Of a DNA stretch of 55,160 bases, positions 40,266-49,066 are shown one piece after another (position 1 is the stretch's first letter; each line of letters starts with the position of its first letter). Source of the DNA: Lachnospiraceae bacterium. Its GTDB lineage: Bacteria > Bacillota > Clostridia > Lachnospirales > Lachnospiraceae. The stretch is taken from positions 1 through 55,160 of the forward strand of contig JAUNAJ010000017.1 of the NCBI GenBank assembly GCA_030527645.1, written 5' to 3'. The notes below the pieces were generated by a model. The model saw only the letters and a list, made by a program, of their open reading frames with translations. It searched no databases and had not been told where the DNA came from. Made by a program: the position numbers and the translations under genes.

Positions 40266-41591
40266 TTATTCGTATCCCTTTTTTCCGAGCTTTTTAAAAT
40301 GCTCCCGGATCTCTGCTTCCATTCCCATCTCAGTGGGAATATAGAACTGCTCTCCTTCAATCTCAGAGGGCAGATACTGCTGTTCTACGTAATGATTGGG
40401 GTAATCATGGGCATATTTGTATCCCACACCGTGGCCAAGCTTTTCGTGACCGCCGTAGTGGGCATCCTGCAGATGCACCGGTACAGTAGTTCTCACCTTT
40501 TTCACAGACTGAGCAGCCGCAGCAATTGCATTGACTGCTGCATTGCTTTTCGGTGCACTGGCCACATAGGTGACAGCCTGACTGAGAATGATCTGTGCTT
40601 CCGGCATGCCGATCCGCTCCACAGCCATGGAGGCAGATGTAGCAAGCACCAGAGCCATGGGATCGGCATTTCCCACATCCTCTGAGGCGCAGATCATGAT
40701 TCTTCTGGCAATAAATTTGATATCCTCACCTGCAGCAAGCATCTTTGCAAGGTAGTAAACGGCCGCATCGGGATCGGATCCCCGCATGCTTTTGATAAAA
40801 GCCGAGATCGTATCATAGTGCTGATCCCCGGATTTATCGTAGCGAACCAGCCGTTTCTGAATGCATTCCGACGCCGCCTCCAGAGTGATATGGATTCTTC
40901 CGTCATCAGAGGGAGCGGTTGTGAGAATGCCCAGTTCAATGGCATTCAGCGCTGCCCTGGCATCTCCTCCAGCCATATCTGCCAGGAAATCCTTTGCATC
41001 CTCATCCAGCACGGCCCCATAGCTGCCGAGTCCTTTAACCGGATCGGTAACTGCTCTTGTCAGAAGCTCTTTGATATCCTCCTTCTCCAGAGGCTTCAGC
41101 TCAAAGATCACAGATCGGGACAGCAGTGCTCCGTTCACCTCAAAGTAGGGATTTTCAGTGGTGGCTCCAATCAGGATCAGGGTCCCGTCTTCTACGAAGG
41201 GAAGAAGATAATCCTGCTGTCCCTTGTTGAAGCGGTGGATCTCATCCACAAACAGAATGGTTTTTCGCTGGTACATGCCCCTGAGGTTTTGAGCTTCCTT
41301 CACCACCTCTTCCATGTCCTTTTTTCCGGCAGTGGTCGCATTCAGCTGACGGAATTCAGCACTGGTAGACTGTGCGATTACCTTCGCCAGGGTGGTTTTT
41401 CCGGTTCCCGGAGGACCGTAGAAAACAACAGAGCTGAGCTTGTCCGCCTTGATGGCTCGATACAGCAGCTTGTCCTTCCCGATGATATGCTGCTGTCCCA
41501 CCACCTCATCCAGGGTCGAGGGACGCATGCGGGAAGCCAGCGGAGACTCCGTCTCTTTATTTTTTTCACTCATATATTCAAATAAATCCAT
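40266..41591 (-). CDS. rarA: Replication-associated recombination ATPase RarA
   Basis: 441 residues. AAA+ domain with Walker A YGPPGTGKTTLAK near 57-69, Walker B ILFVDEIHRFNKGQQDYLLP near 111-130, sensor 1 in LIGATTENPYFE and the arginine finger region LLSRSVIFELKPL. The C-terminal helical and tetramerisation part carries DAAVYYLAKMLAAGEDIKFI and YKYAHDYPNHYV, specific to the RarA/MgsA/WRNIP1 group. It acts at stalled replication forks. The gene starts five bases after the stop of the DUF2298 gene, so both share a transcript although their functions appear unrelated. AAAGGA precedes the ATG. Confidence 0.95.
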   Translation of the reverse strand: MDLFEYMSEKNKETESPLASRMRPSTLDEVVGQQHIIGKDKLLYRAIKADKLSSVVFYGPPGTGKTTLAKVIAQSTSAEFRQLNATTAGKKDMEEVVKEAQNLRGMYQRKTILFVDEIHRFNKGQQDYLLPFVEDGTLILIGATTENPYFEVNGALLSRSVIFELKPLEKEDIKELLTRAVTDPVKGLGSYGAVLDEDAKDFLADMAGGDARAALNAIELGILTTAPSDDGRIHITLEAASECIQKRLVRYDKSGDQHYDTISAFIKSMRGSDPDAAVYYLAKMLAAGEDIKFIARRIMICASEDVGNADPMALVLATSASMAVERIGMPEAQIILSQAVTYVASAPKSNAAVNAIAAAAQSVKKVRTTVPVHLQDAHYGGHEKLGHGVGYKYAHDYPNHYVEQQYLPSEIEGEQFYIPTEMGMEAEIREHFKKLGKKGYE

Positions 41592-41596
41592 TCAAT

Positions 41597-44041
41597 TTAT
41601 CCTTTCTGTGCAGGATCGGGCACCTGTAAAATCCAGGCACCACCCTCAATTCCCTGCTCCTCACCGTCAAAGCAGACTTCACCTAGAGTCCGAAGCAGTT
41701 CCTCATTCAATTCCTCACCGTACTCTTCCCGCTCGCAGCTTCCGATAAAAATATAAGAAATTTCATATTTCTCCAGAAGAAGCTTCACCTGTTCCTGATC
41801 TGTACCTGTATAGATCTCACGGATTTCCTCTTTGATCCGGTCCAGATCCTCCGGGTCGTCTCTCCAGAGCCATTCATGTACATACCAGCCCTCCGGGGTG
41901 GGCAGTCCGGTCATGGCAGACACCCTGCATCGATCACTGTAGCTGTCTCCCGGTACTTCCAGCACCACGGGCTGTCCGGTGACATGTTCCTCCAGCCAGC
42001 GGATCGCGGCAGCATCCTCCGGATACTCTGTTTCCAGATAGGCTTCCGCATCCAATCCCTGATACCCCTTCCGATCAAAGATATTTCCGTACCAGCACTG
42101 TACTGCATACCCCCCGTAGCCGAAGGTCAGGAAAATGATTCCGGCACAGATCGCTGCAGGTATCCGAAGCAGCCGTTTTTTCTCAAGACACAGGATTCGA
42201 AAAAATGCATAGGACATGACAAGTCCCAGCATGACGAAGGCCTGATAGGTGAGCTTGAACATGGTGTTGGATCTTGCATAACCCTGCTCGTAGATATCCC
42301 GCACATATACCAGTTCCGGGATCAGCACAAGCCCGATTCCGCACACAGACAGCATGACAAAAAACACATCCGCTTCATGAAGCCGGTTTCGCAGGCTGGT
42401 CTGCCCATCCGGAGCAGATCGACCTGTTCCGTCTTTTTTCTTCAGCACAGCTGCTGCAAGAAGAACTGCAGTCAGCACCGGCACGCCCCAAAGGATCAGC
42501 AGCTGGTAGAAAGCTGTGTGATCCTGTGCAGCAGCGACTCCCTTGAACATGGAGTCAAACTGTGAAGTAAACGGCCAGGCAATTACCCGATGCAGAAGAT
42601 ATACAAGGATTGCAGCTGCTGTTATTTGAAGTATCCAATCAAACCGACGCTGTCCGTTTCCGGAGCATACACCGGCTGAAGCTCTATTGCTGTCAATACT
42701 GACTCTGCCGCTCTCCGTTCTGCACGTATTGCTGTCAGCAGAAACGCTGCTGCTCTCTTCTCTGCTCTTATTGCTGTCAGCAGAAACACTGCTGCTCTCT
42801 TCTCTGCTCTTATTGCTGTCAGCAGAAACGCTGCCGTCTGTACTGCTCTCTCTGCCTGCTCTGCGAAAGAATATGCAGACAGACGTAAACAAAAAAACTG
42901 TAAAGTAAATAATAAAATCCCAGTAATTGGTCCACTTGAACAGGCCGATCAACACTCCTGCAGCTGGAATATACGAAGAACTGCAGGAAAATATCCGTCT
43001 CACTCTTCCTGATCTGCTGTCCGGTGACGTACCGGCGAAGGGATTTGCAGTCCTCTCTGACCGGGATGCAGAAACGGAAGAGTTATGAACCCGTTCTGAC
43101 TGAAACCAGCTGTACATCAGCCCGATGAAAACAAGTACCAGAAACAGATTGACCACATGGGCATGAAGATCCCCCAGTACAAAGGAGTAGGAGGGGAATT
43201 CATGTATACACTGATCTTCCGTAAGCGGATTATGACCAATATATCTGGTGGAGGCGGGAAACCAGTAGTCTTCCCAGCCTTCCGGCTTGAAGACAGAACC
43301 GAACAGACCATACACCAGATAATGGACATTCCCTGCAAAGGACACTGTCAGAGCAGCAAACAGTCCGCCCATCCGGGAGCAGTAACCGGAAATACCCCTG
43401 TCCTTTAGTGCCTGACGAACCAGGGAACCGGACAGGGAGAAGCAGAAGGCTGCCACCAGTGCCCGCATCAGATGATAGGTCTCATTGATCCTTGTGAAGG
43501 TCAGCTTTGTCAGATACACAGCATAAAACTGACCTCCGTAATAATAGTTGATGGTTCCACGGCTGTACCAGATATCCTTCGCAGGAATCTCTGTGCTCCT
43601 CATCATGGCAGCCATAAATCCGTAATCCATTGGTTTCTCTGTTCCTGAGGCTGCCGGCCGAAAGCCGGAGCACCAGGTCCAGAACAGGAACACAAGAAGA
43701 AAGAAAAATTCTCCGATGAGCACCTCTCTCCAATCCGGCAGTCTCCGGATCTCTGCACTTCCAAAACGCAGAAACAGAAGCCAGCATAGTACTGCTGCTG
43801 CCGCTGTCACTGCCGCTGAAGTTACGCCGGTAAAGGGAAGGATCCGAAAACGTCCCAGAACAAATACCAGATAGCCGCCGATTCCGATTCCCAATGCTTT
43901 GGAAAAAAGCCAGCCTCTGTCATCAAAATGCCGGAACAAAACAGCACCGAGAGGATAAAAGCCAAGCCCCAGCAGAACCGAGGCTGCATACCAAAGAAGG
44001 AAGGATCCTGCGTCAGATCCGGAAAGCAAAACTGTCTGCAT
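41597..44041 (-). CDS. DUF2298/YYY-domain multi-pass membrane protein
   Basis: 814 residues with more than ten helices and a GT-C glycosyltransferase-like plan. The signature of the Chlor_Arch_YYY family (TIGR03662/DUF2298) is visible: MDYGFMAAMMRSTEIPAKD near 140-158, INYYYGGQFYAVYLTKLT near 165-182, and FPSYSFVLGDLHAHVVNLFL near 290-310. The family has no proven reaction, and sugar transfer from a lipid donor is a common guess. Residues about 396-451 form a Ser/Asp-rich linker made of 14-residue repeats encoded by a 42-bp tandem repeat (see 42686-42853). The C-terminal globular part holds a PEGWYVHEWLWRDDPEDL stretch. It precedes rarA by five bases. Confidence 0.85.
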   Translation of the reverse strand: MQTVLLSGSDAGSFLLWYAASVLLGLGFYPLGAVLFRHFDDRGWLFSKALGIGIGGYLVFVLGRFRILPFTGVTSAAVTAAAAVLCWLLFLRFGSAEIRRLPDWREVLIGEFFFLLVFLFWTWCSGFRPAASGTEKPMDYGFMAAMMRSTEIPAKDIWYSRGTINYYYGGQFYAVYLTKLTFTRINETYHLMRALVAAFCFSLSGSLVRQALKDRGISGYCSRMGGLFAALTVSFAGNVHYLVYGLFGSVFKPEGWEDYWFPASTRYIGHNPLTEDQCIHEFPSYSFVLGDLHAHVVNLFLVLVFIGLMYSWFQSERVHNSSVSASRSERTANPFAGTSPDSRSGRVRRIFSCSSSYIPAAGVLIGLFKWTNYWDFIIYFTVFLFTSVCIFFRRAGRESSTDGSVSADSNKSREESSSVSADSNKSREESSSVSADSNTCRTESGRVSIDSNRASAGVCSGNGQRRFDWILQITAAAILVYLLHRVIAWPFTSQFDSMFKGVAAAQDHTAFYQLLILWGVPVLTAVLLAAAVLKKKDGTGRSAPDGQTSLRNRLHEADVFFVMLSVCGIGLVLIPELVYVRDIYEQGYARSNTMFKLTYQAFVMLGLVMSYAFFRILCLEKKRLLRIPAAICAGIIFLTFGYGGYAVQCWYGNIFDRKGYQGLDAEAYLETEYPEDAAAIRWLEEHVTGQPVVLEVPGDSYSDRCRVSAMTGLPTPEGWYVHEWLWRDDPEDLDRIKEEIREIYTGTDQEQVKLLLEKYEISYIFIGSCEREEYGEELNEELLRTLGEVCFDGEEQGIEGGAWILQVPDPAQKG
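42686..42853. repeat. 42-bp minisatellite inside the DUF2298 gene
   Basis: Four tandem units begin at 42686, 42728, 42770 and 42812, each opening ATTGCTGTCA. The two central units are nearly identical (one difference in the first 40 bases) and the outer ones are degenerate. The period is a multiple of three, so copy-number change would keep the reading frame. Each unit encodes a 14-residue segment with the theme SSSVSADSNKSREE. Confidence 0.9.
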
Positions 44042-44072
44042 ATGTCTACCTCCGTTCAGCAGTCAGCATCCG

Positions 44073-45404
44073 TTACAGTTCCATGATCTCCCGCAGGATT
44101 TCCCGTTCTTCGCCATCCAGAAGCAGTTCCCGGTTATACCTGTGATATCTTTCGCAATGGTATTTCTGAAGAAAGGCAACACAGTTGCTGTTGAGATTCA
44201 TCTCCGTCAGGAAGATCACCAGCTCCTGCCGACCTGAAAATGCGGTTTCCATGAAATCAAATGCATGCTCCAGCATCACAGCTGTCTGCTGTTCACATTG
44301 ATCCAGTTCAGCTTTTTCCCGAAGAAAGGCTTCTTTCTTTGCCTGATACTGCTCCGTCAGCTCCTGACCGGCTGCTTTCATTGCCTTCAGTTCCTGAAAT
44401 ACCGGACGGATCCTGTCTTCCTTACGGATAATTTTCTTCCACTCCTGTCCCAGTCCGGCCAAAAGGAAGCTCACCACAGAAACGGATTCATCAAAGGAAG
44501 CGCGGGAAAGCTTCTTAAGAAGTCCCTCCGGAATTCTGCCGGCAAGGATCTCCTCTGCGGAATACTCCTGCTCGTACTTCTCGTAAAGAGAGAGATAGGA
44601 AGCAAAATCCCTTGCAATATCCGGATGCTGTATATAAGAGCTGATGGTCATTCGGTCCGGTTTTTTTCCAAGCCTCTCATACACAGTCAGCAGCTCCGAC
44701 AGATCACTCCAGCCGCGAGGGGTGGCAAAAAAGCGTCCGTCCACGGTATTCTCCATCTTGTAAAAATATCCGACTCTTGCAGTCAGATAGGAGATGACCG
44801 CCTGATGGATCCCCTGTCTGTAGGCAAATTCCTTCCAGCAGTCAAATTCCGGCTGAACATCCATCCGTTTCACGCGATCCAGTGTCACTACATCAAATTC
44901 GCGAACTGAACGGTTGTATTCCGGCGGATTTCCTGCTGCCACGATCAGCCAGCCCTCCGGAATCCTGTGATTTCCAAAGGTCTTGCACTGCAGAAACTGC
45001 AGCATGGCCGGAGCCAGAGTTTCTGAAACACAGTTGATCTCATCCAGAAACAGAATTCCTTCCTTCAGTCCCGTCTCCTCCATCCTTTCATACACAGAGG
45101 CAACGATCTCACTCATGGTATACTGTGTCACATGGTACTGATCCTCTCCGTACAGCTTCTCCTCAATAAAGGGAAGTCCGATGGCACTCTGCCTTGTATG
45201 ATGGGTGATCGTATAGGCCACCAAAGCTACTCCCGCCTCTCTGGCTGCCTGCTCCACGATCTGGGTCTTTCCGATTCCCGGTGCCCCCAGCAGCAGAATC
45301 GGCCGCTGATGGATCTGCGGCAATAGATATTCTCCGTCCTCGTCCTTCAGCAGGTACGCTTCAAGGGTGTCCAGGATCTCCTGTTTTGCTCTCTTAATAT
45401 TCAT
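44073..45404 (-). CDS. MoxR-type AAA+ ATPase
   Basis: 443 residues from the ATG at 45404 (GAGGAAAG upstream; a longer frame into the preceding gene is rejected). Walker A is LLGAPGIGKTQIVE near 38-51. Walker B is ILFLDEINCVSETLAPAMLQ near 120-139. VAAGNPPEYNRSVREFD contains sensor 1, and the N/R-containing segment and RGWSDLSELL belong to the lid. MoxR ATPases work with VWA-domain proteins as chaperone pairs that insert cofactors or remodel complexes, and a VWA gene lies 40 bases upstream here. The C-terminal 110 residues are helical and specific to this group. The client is unknown. Confidence 0.88.
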   Translation of the reverse strand: MNIKRAKQEILDTLEAYLLKDEDGEYLLPQIHQRPILLLGAPGIGKTQIVEQAAREAGVALVAYTITHHTRQSAIGLPFIEEKLYGEDQYHVTQYTMSEIVASVYERMEETGLKEGILFLDEINCVSETLAPAMLQFLQCKTFGNHRIPEGWLIVAAGNPPEYNRSVREFDVVTLDRVKRMDVQPEFDCWKEFAYRQGIHQAVISYLTARVGYFYKMENTVDGRFFATPRGWSDLSELLTVYERLGKKPDRMTISSYIQHPDIARDFASYLSLYEKYEQEYSAEEILAGRIPEGLLKKLSRASFDESVSVVSFLLAGLGQEWKKIIRKEDRIRPVFQELKAMKAAGQELTEQYQAKKEAFLREKAELDQCEQQTAVMLEHAFDFMETAFSGRQELVIFLTEMNLNSNCVAFLQKYHCERYHRYNRELLLDGEEREILREIMEL

Positions 45405-45444
45405 CGCTGTTCTTTCCTCATTATCATTCAAGTCGGGACCACAA

Positions 45445-46908
45445 TCACTCGTTTCTTTCTTCCAGCAGCTCATCCGGAGTCAGGATCAGCTTGACGGCCC
45501 AGGCAGGAACATCCAGATCTCGATAATCCTCCTGCAGAAAGACGAATGCAGTCTCATACAGGGGACGAAGTGCAGGATAGATACCGTATCCGTCTGTAAA
45601 GTAAATCATCCCCTTCAGATGGGTAAATGCCTTCTCACGAAGCAGCTGACTGATGTAGCCGAACACCGGACGAAAATCCGTTCCTCCCCGGCCTTTTACC
45701 TTAAATTCCTTCAGATACTGCTCCATTTCTTCCGATGAAGTGATCTTCCTGTCTTCTCTGACCTGATCATCACACTGAATGATATGTACGCAGACCTTTC
45801 TGTGGAAGCTCCCTTCCTCTGTCAGAATGGACCAGGTTTCCTCCAAAAACCGTTTCACCAGGTCTCCATTGGTGGACATGGACGTATCTACAGCAATCAC
45901 AAAATCCTCCACCTTGCTGACCTCACTGGTTTCCTGTGGCTCAATCAGCGGGACATTTCCAAAATGCTCCAGCCCGTAGCAGTAGTAGATGGTATCAAAG
46001 GAATCCAGATCCGCCTTCAGCTCCTCCTTCAGAACTGCAAATTTTCTCAGAAAGGAACGATAGGAATACCTTCTCCTGTTCCGGATCTCCAGATTTGCCT
46101 CCAGTTCCTTCGAGGAGGCGCCGGCCTCTCTGGCGAAGAGCTTCAGCTCTGTCTCCATGGTCTCTGCCATTTCCTTCCATCGCTTCTGCTGCTCCAGCGG
46201 GATCTTCGGATCCTGCGGATGTCTCCAGGGATGATGGTCATCCACCGTAAATTCGCTCCGGAGTCCCTGCAGATATGCCTGCAGTTCAGCAGATTGTCTA
46301 TACTCTCCCGTTTCATGCAGACTCTTTGACGGTGCAGCGACATCCGATTGCTTCTGATCCGGTGAAAGAATCGCAAGAACTCGTCCCGGTGTGATCACAT
46401 GGCCATCCTCCCGCAGCTTCTGGTACAGCTGCTTCCTGAGAAAGCTTTGGTTTTTCCTGATACAGCGCACCTCCAGCTGGTCGATCATGTATTCCACCGT
46501 AATATCGAATGCAAGATCCATCAGCTCCGGATTCTCTGTCTGAAGTCCGGAATAACTCCAGAGATGTCCCATCAGGCAATGCATCACCATGTGAAGAAAG
46601 GAGCGATTCAGCAGAACCGGATCCGTCCGGTACAATTCCAGGATCCAGTCCGAGAAGAAAAATAAAGTTTTTCCATCCGTTCCAAGCCCTCTGATCTGAC
46701 CATCCGGCATGAAACCAAAGGCATGCAGCGGAACGTCCATATACCGCATCTCCATATAAAGCTGTGTCTGTGCTCTTTGGAAGATCCGGTGACAGAGCTC
46801 TGCCTTCTTCACTTCCCGTTCATTCTGCTTCTGCACAATACCGGGTATGTTTCTCCTGTCCTTTTCTTTCATACGTAAGGCGTCCTGCCTTTCTCTATCA
46901 AATTTCAT
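45445..46908 (-). CDS. VWA-like protein with metallopeptidase-like N-domain (DUF2201)
   Basis: 487 residues. The N-terminal domain (about 30-260) has the FLHMVMHCLMGHLW segment, an HxxxH zinc-site-like pattern typical of DUF2201_N. The C-terminal VWA-like domain (about 340-487) contains FVIAVDTSMSTNG, the DxSxS MIDAS metal site, and GRGGTDFRPVFGYISQLL with the MIDAS Thr. Such proteins pair with MoxR ATPases. The start at 46908 overlaps the stop of the upstream gene by 11 bases, so translation is coupled. A start at the MKEKDRR methionine 13 codons later is possible. Confidence 0.85.
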   Translation of the reverse strand: MKFDRERQDALRMKEKDRRNIPGIVQKQNEREVKKAELCHRIFQRAQTQLYMEMRYMDVPLHAFGFMPDGQIRGLGTDGKTLFFFSDWILELYRTDPVLLNRSFLHMVMHCLMGHLWSYSGLQTENPELMDLAFDITVEYMIDQLEVRCIRKNQSFLRKQLYQKLREDGHVITPGRVLAILSPDQKQSDVAAPSKSLHETGEYRQSAELQAYLQGLRSEFTVDDHHPWRHPQDPKIPLEQQKRWKEMAETMETELKLFAREAGASSKELEANLEIRNRRRYSYRSFLRKFAVLKEELKADLDSFDTIYYCYGLEHFGNVPLIEPQETSEVSKVEDFVIAVDTSMSTNGDLVKRFLEETWSILTEEGSFHRKVCVHIIQCDDQVREDRKITSSEEMEQYLKEFKVKGRGGTDFRPVFGYISQLLREKAFTHLKGMIYFTDGYGIYPALRPLYETAFVFLQEDYRDLDVPAWAVKLILTPDELLEERNE

Positions 46909-47833
46909 CTAAGTCGAAGCTGCTGCGAATCATGCATTGTCCTGCTTCTTCTTCTCCCTGAGAAGAACGATCCCGATGCATCATAAACAGGGATACAGCA
47001 GCTGCAAATCCTTCCTTTGCACAAAGAAGCGCCGCCTCTTCCCGAACCTGTTCCGGCAGCTCTGCCTGTTCCAGGATCAGCCGGATCTCCTCCAGCCTTT
47101 TCTCGCGGATCAGCACCGGCAGAATCTGTTCTGCCTGTTCTCTGATCCAGCTCATATAGTTCTGACGAGCCCTGCTCTGCAGTCTCCAGGGATACATAAG
47201 CCGCAGCAAGGCCAGCTCACACACAAGCTCCCGCCGTTCACCGGCAGCTGCCAGCGGAAAAAGCTGATCGTATTCCTCCATCTGCAGCCGACGGTTCACA
47301 AAGCAGTTTCTGTACTTCATGCCTGTTCCGAAAAATTGATTTACGATGATCCTTGCAGGGGTATTTTCTATTCCCTGTTCGTAGTATTCCGGAAAAAGCA
47401 GGCGAACTTCCCTGTCAGGAAATTGTATCGTCACCTGAATCGTTTCCGAAAAATCAGACAGAAGTTCCTGCAGAACGGTCTGGGCAGCATCTTCTCTCTG
47501 CTGATACAGGCAGATGGAATGCACTCTGTGCACACCGGTAAATGCTCCGGTGCCCACATCCTTCAAGTCATCATATAACAGGAGCTTCTCCAGTTTTTCG
47601 CAATTATAGAAGGCATACCTTCCGATTCGTTCCAACGAGGAAGGAAAACGGATTTCCCGAACTGCACAGTTTTCCAGAGCATAGTCTCCCAGCTCCAGCA
47701 CCGGGAGTCCGCCTATCTCTTCAGGAACTGAGATATATTCTTCCTTCTGATCCACGGATGTAATGCAGATTCCTGCTGCTTTCCCCCGGGGATCCATCTT
47801 ATACTCCCAGGAATAGATTCCGGTTCGTTCCAT
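46898..47833 (-). CDS. Leucine-rich-repeat (LRR_5/BspA-type) cytoplasmic protein
   Basis: 311 residues without signal peptide or membrane helix. Residues 28-110 carry LRR_5-like repeats: ISVPEEIGGLPVLELGDYAL, CAVREIRFPSSLERIGRYAF, CEKLEKLLLYDDLKDVGTGAF. The rest is helical with many Glu, Arg and Leu (QEELLSDF, REKRLEEIRLILEQAELPEQ) and ankyrin-like in appearance, but unassigned. It is the first gene of a cassette with the VWA protein (11-base overlap) and MoxR ATPase, and may be their adaptor or target-recognition part (inference). AGGAGGG precedes the ATG. Confidence 0.75.
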   Translation of the reverse strand: MERTGIYSWEYKMDPRGKAAGICITSVDQKEEYISVPEEIGGLPVLELGDYALENCAVREIRFPSSLERIGRYAFYNCEKLEKLLLYDDLKDVGTGAFTGVHRVHSICLYQQREDAAQTVLQELLSDFSETIQVTIQFPDREVRLLFPEYYEQGIENTPARIIVNQFFGTGMKYRNCFVNRRLQMEEYDQLFPLAAAGERRELVCELALLRLMYPWRLQSRARQNYMSWIREQAEQILPVLIREKRLEEIRLILEQAELPEQVREEAALLCAKEGFAAAVSLFMMHRDRSSQGEEEAGQCMIRSSFDLDEI

Positions 47834-47846
47834 AGCAATCCCTCCT

Positions 47847-47952
47847 GTCTGATCTTACGTGCAGGCACAAAGTTCGGCGCTCATGCAGGTCCATTGGACC
47901 TGCGCGCCCGGCACCAAGTCTCGTAAAACTCGACTTGAACCTCCTGAATCGT
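47847..47952. repeat. GC-rich intergenic repeat, copy B
   Basis: Begins GTCTGATCTTACGTGCAGG and holds GGACCTGCGCGCCCGG (47894-47909), the block shared with copy A at 36888-37005, then GTCTCG and CTCGAC. It can fold (GCAGGTCC/GGACCTGC at 47885-47902; AAGTC/GACTT further on). It lies directly upstream of the LRR gene's ribosome binding site, so it would form much of that leader. Confidence 0.6.
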
Positions 47953-47967
47953 TACGAGAATGAAAAA

Positions 47968-48011
47968 ACGGGAGCAACGCTCCTGATGGAATAGAAACGT
48001 CAGTCCCGTTC
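47968..48011 (-). terminator. Terminator of the nucleotidyltransferase gene
   Basis: On the minus strand AACGGGA pairs with TCCCGTT, with inner CTGA/TCAG pairing, followed by TTTTC. It lies 67 bases after the stop codon at 48078. Confidence 0.65.
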
Positions 48012-48077
48012 ATTAAAGGCTAAATTTCAAGCAATTGTGCTGCGAAAAAATACGAAGCTTTCTCTTTTCAAGTCAAT

Positions 48078-48995
48078 TCAGAACTCTTCCGGATACAGTC
48101 CCTGCTCCTTCATGTTCTGCATGGCTTTCATTACCACCGGTTTATCCTCTTTGTAGGTCACGCCATACCATTTATCCGGTGTATGCAGCACCTCAACGGA
48201 GGCCTTTCCGGCAGAGAGCAGCTCCTCTACCGCAAAGGGAAGGAAATACTCCCCCTTCAGCGGATTTTCTGCCAGTGCCCGGTCAAGGAATGCCGGGAAG
48301 CCTTTTTTCAGTTCTGTCATAAAGGCTGCGGAAAAGCCCCACATGTTCATGGAAACAAGGGTATCCCCGTCCAGATGATGCCAGGTGGCACCGTCATCCT
48401 CTGTATAGGCTGCACCGTCCTCTCTCTTCTCAATGTGCGTGCGCTCCACGATTTCCGTAAGGAAATGCTGTTCATCCGTCTGACAGACACCGCGGGATAC
48501 ATGACCGTTTTCAGTAACTGTGTTCTTTACAGAATATCCCACCATGGTGAAACGATATTTCTCATCGTCCTCATGAGTACTGAGATACTCATAGATCATA
48601 CGGAATGCATTGCTTCCGTAGTAATCGTCTGCATTGATCACGGCGAAGGGAGCACCGTCCACTGCATCTGCTGCGCAGAGGACCGCATGTCCGGTTCCCC
48701 AGGGCTTCACACGGTCTGCTGGTACCAAATAGCCTTCCGGAAGGGCATCCAGATTCTGGTGCACATATTCCACCTGAATCTTCTCTGACACACGATCGCC
48801 GATCACTTCCCGGAACAGAGCCTCATTTTCTTTCTTGATTACGAATACAACCTTTTTAAATCCGGCGCGTACAGCATCATACACGGAAAAATCCATAATG
48901 ATGTGTCCCTGCTCATCCACAGGATCGATCTGCTTCAGACCGCCGTAGCGGCTCCCCATGCCGGCTGCCATAATTACAAGTACAGGATCTTTCAT
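48078..48995 (-). CDS. Sugar-phosphate nucleotidyltransferase-like protein
   Basis: 305 residues. The Rossmann-type nucleotide site opens the protein: VLVIMAAGMGSRYGGLKQID near 5-24, a variant of the GxGxRx(n)K motif of NTP transferases. VKPWGTGHAVLCA near 96-108 and FAVINADDYYGSNAFRMI near 117-134 (metal-binding Asp) follow. The family makes NDP-sugars from NTP and sugar 1-phosphate. The specific sugar is not evident, and the C-terminal half differs from GalU and RmlA. Transcribed alone with its own terminator. Confidence 0.8.
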   Translation of the reverse strand: MKDPVLVIMAAGMGSRYGGLKQIDPVDEQGHIIMDFSVYDAVRAGFKKVVFVIKKENEALFREVIGDRVSEKIQVEYVHQNLDALPEGYLVPADRVKPWGTGHAVLCAADAVDGAPFAVINADDYYGSNAFRMIYEYLSTHEDDEKYRFTMVGYSVKNTVTENGHVSRGVCQTDEQHFLTEIVERTHIEKREDGAAYTEDDGATWHHLDGDTLVSMNMWGFSAAFMTELKKGFPAFLDRALAENPLKGEYFLPFAVEELLSAGKASVEVLHTPDKWYGVTYKEDKPVVMKAMQNMKEQGLYPEEF

Positions 48996-49066
48996 ATTCT
49001 CCTCCGTCCAAATAGATAGTATTGCTGCTGTTCAAGGAAACGCTTTAAGTCACACTTCTGAGGACT

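Noticed and set aside
42686-42853. CRISPR array
   Set aside because: The 42-bp units are contiguous with no spacers and lie inside a reading frame, so they are a minisatellite.
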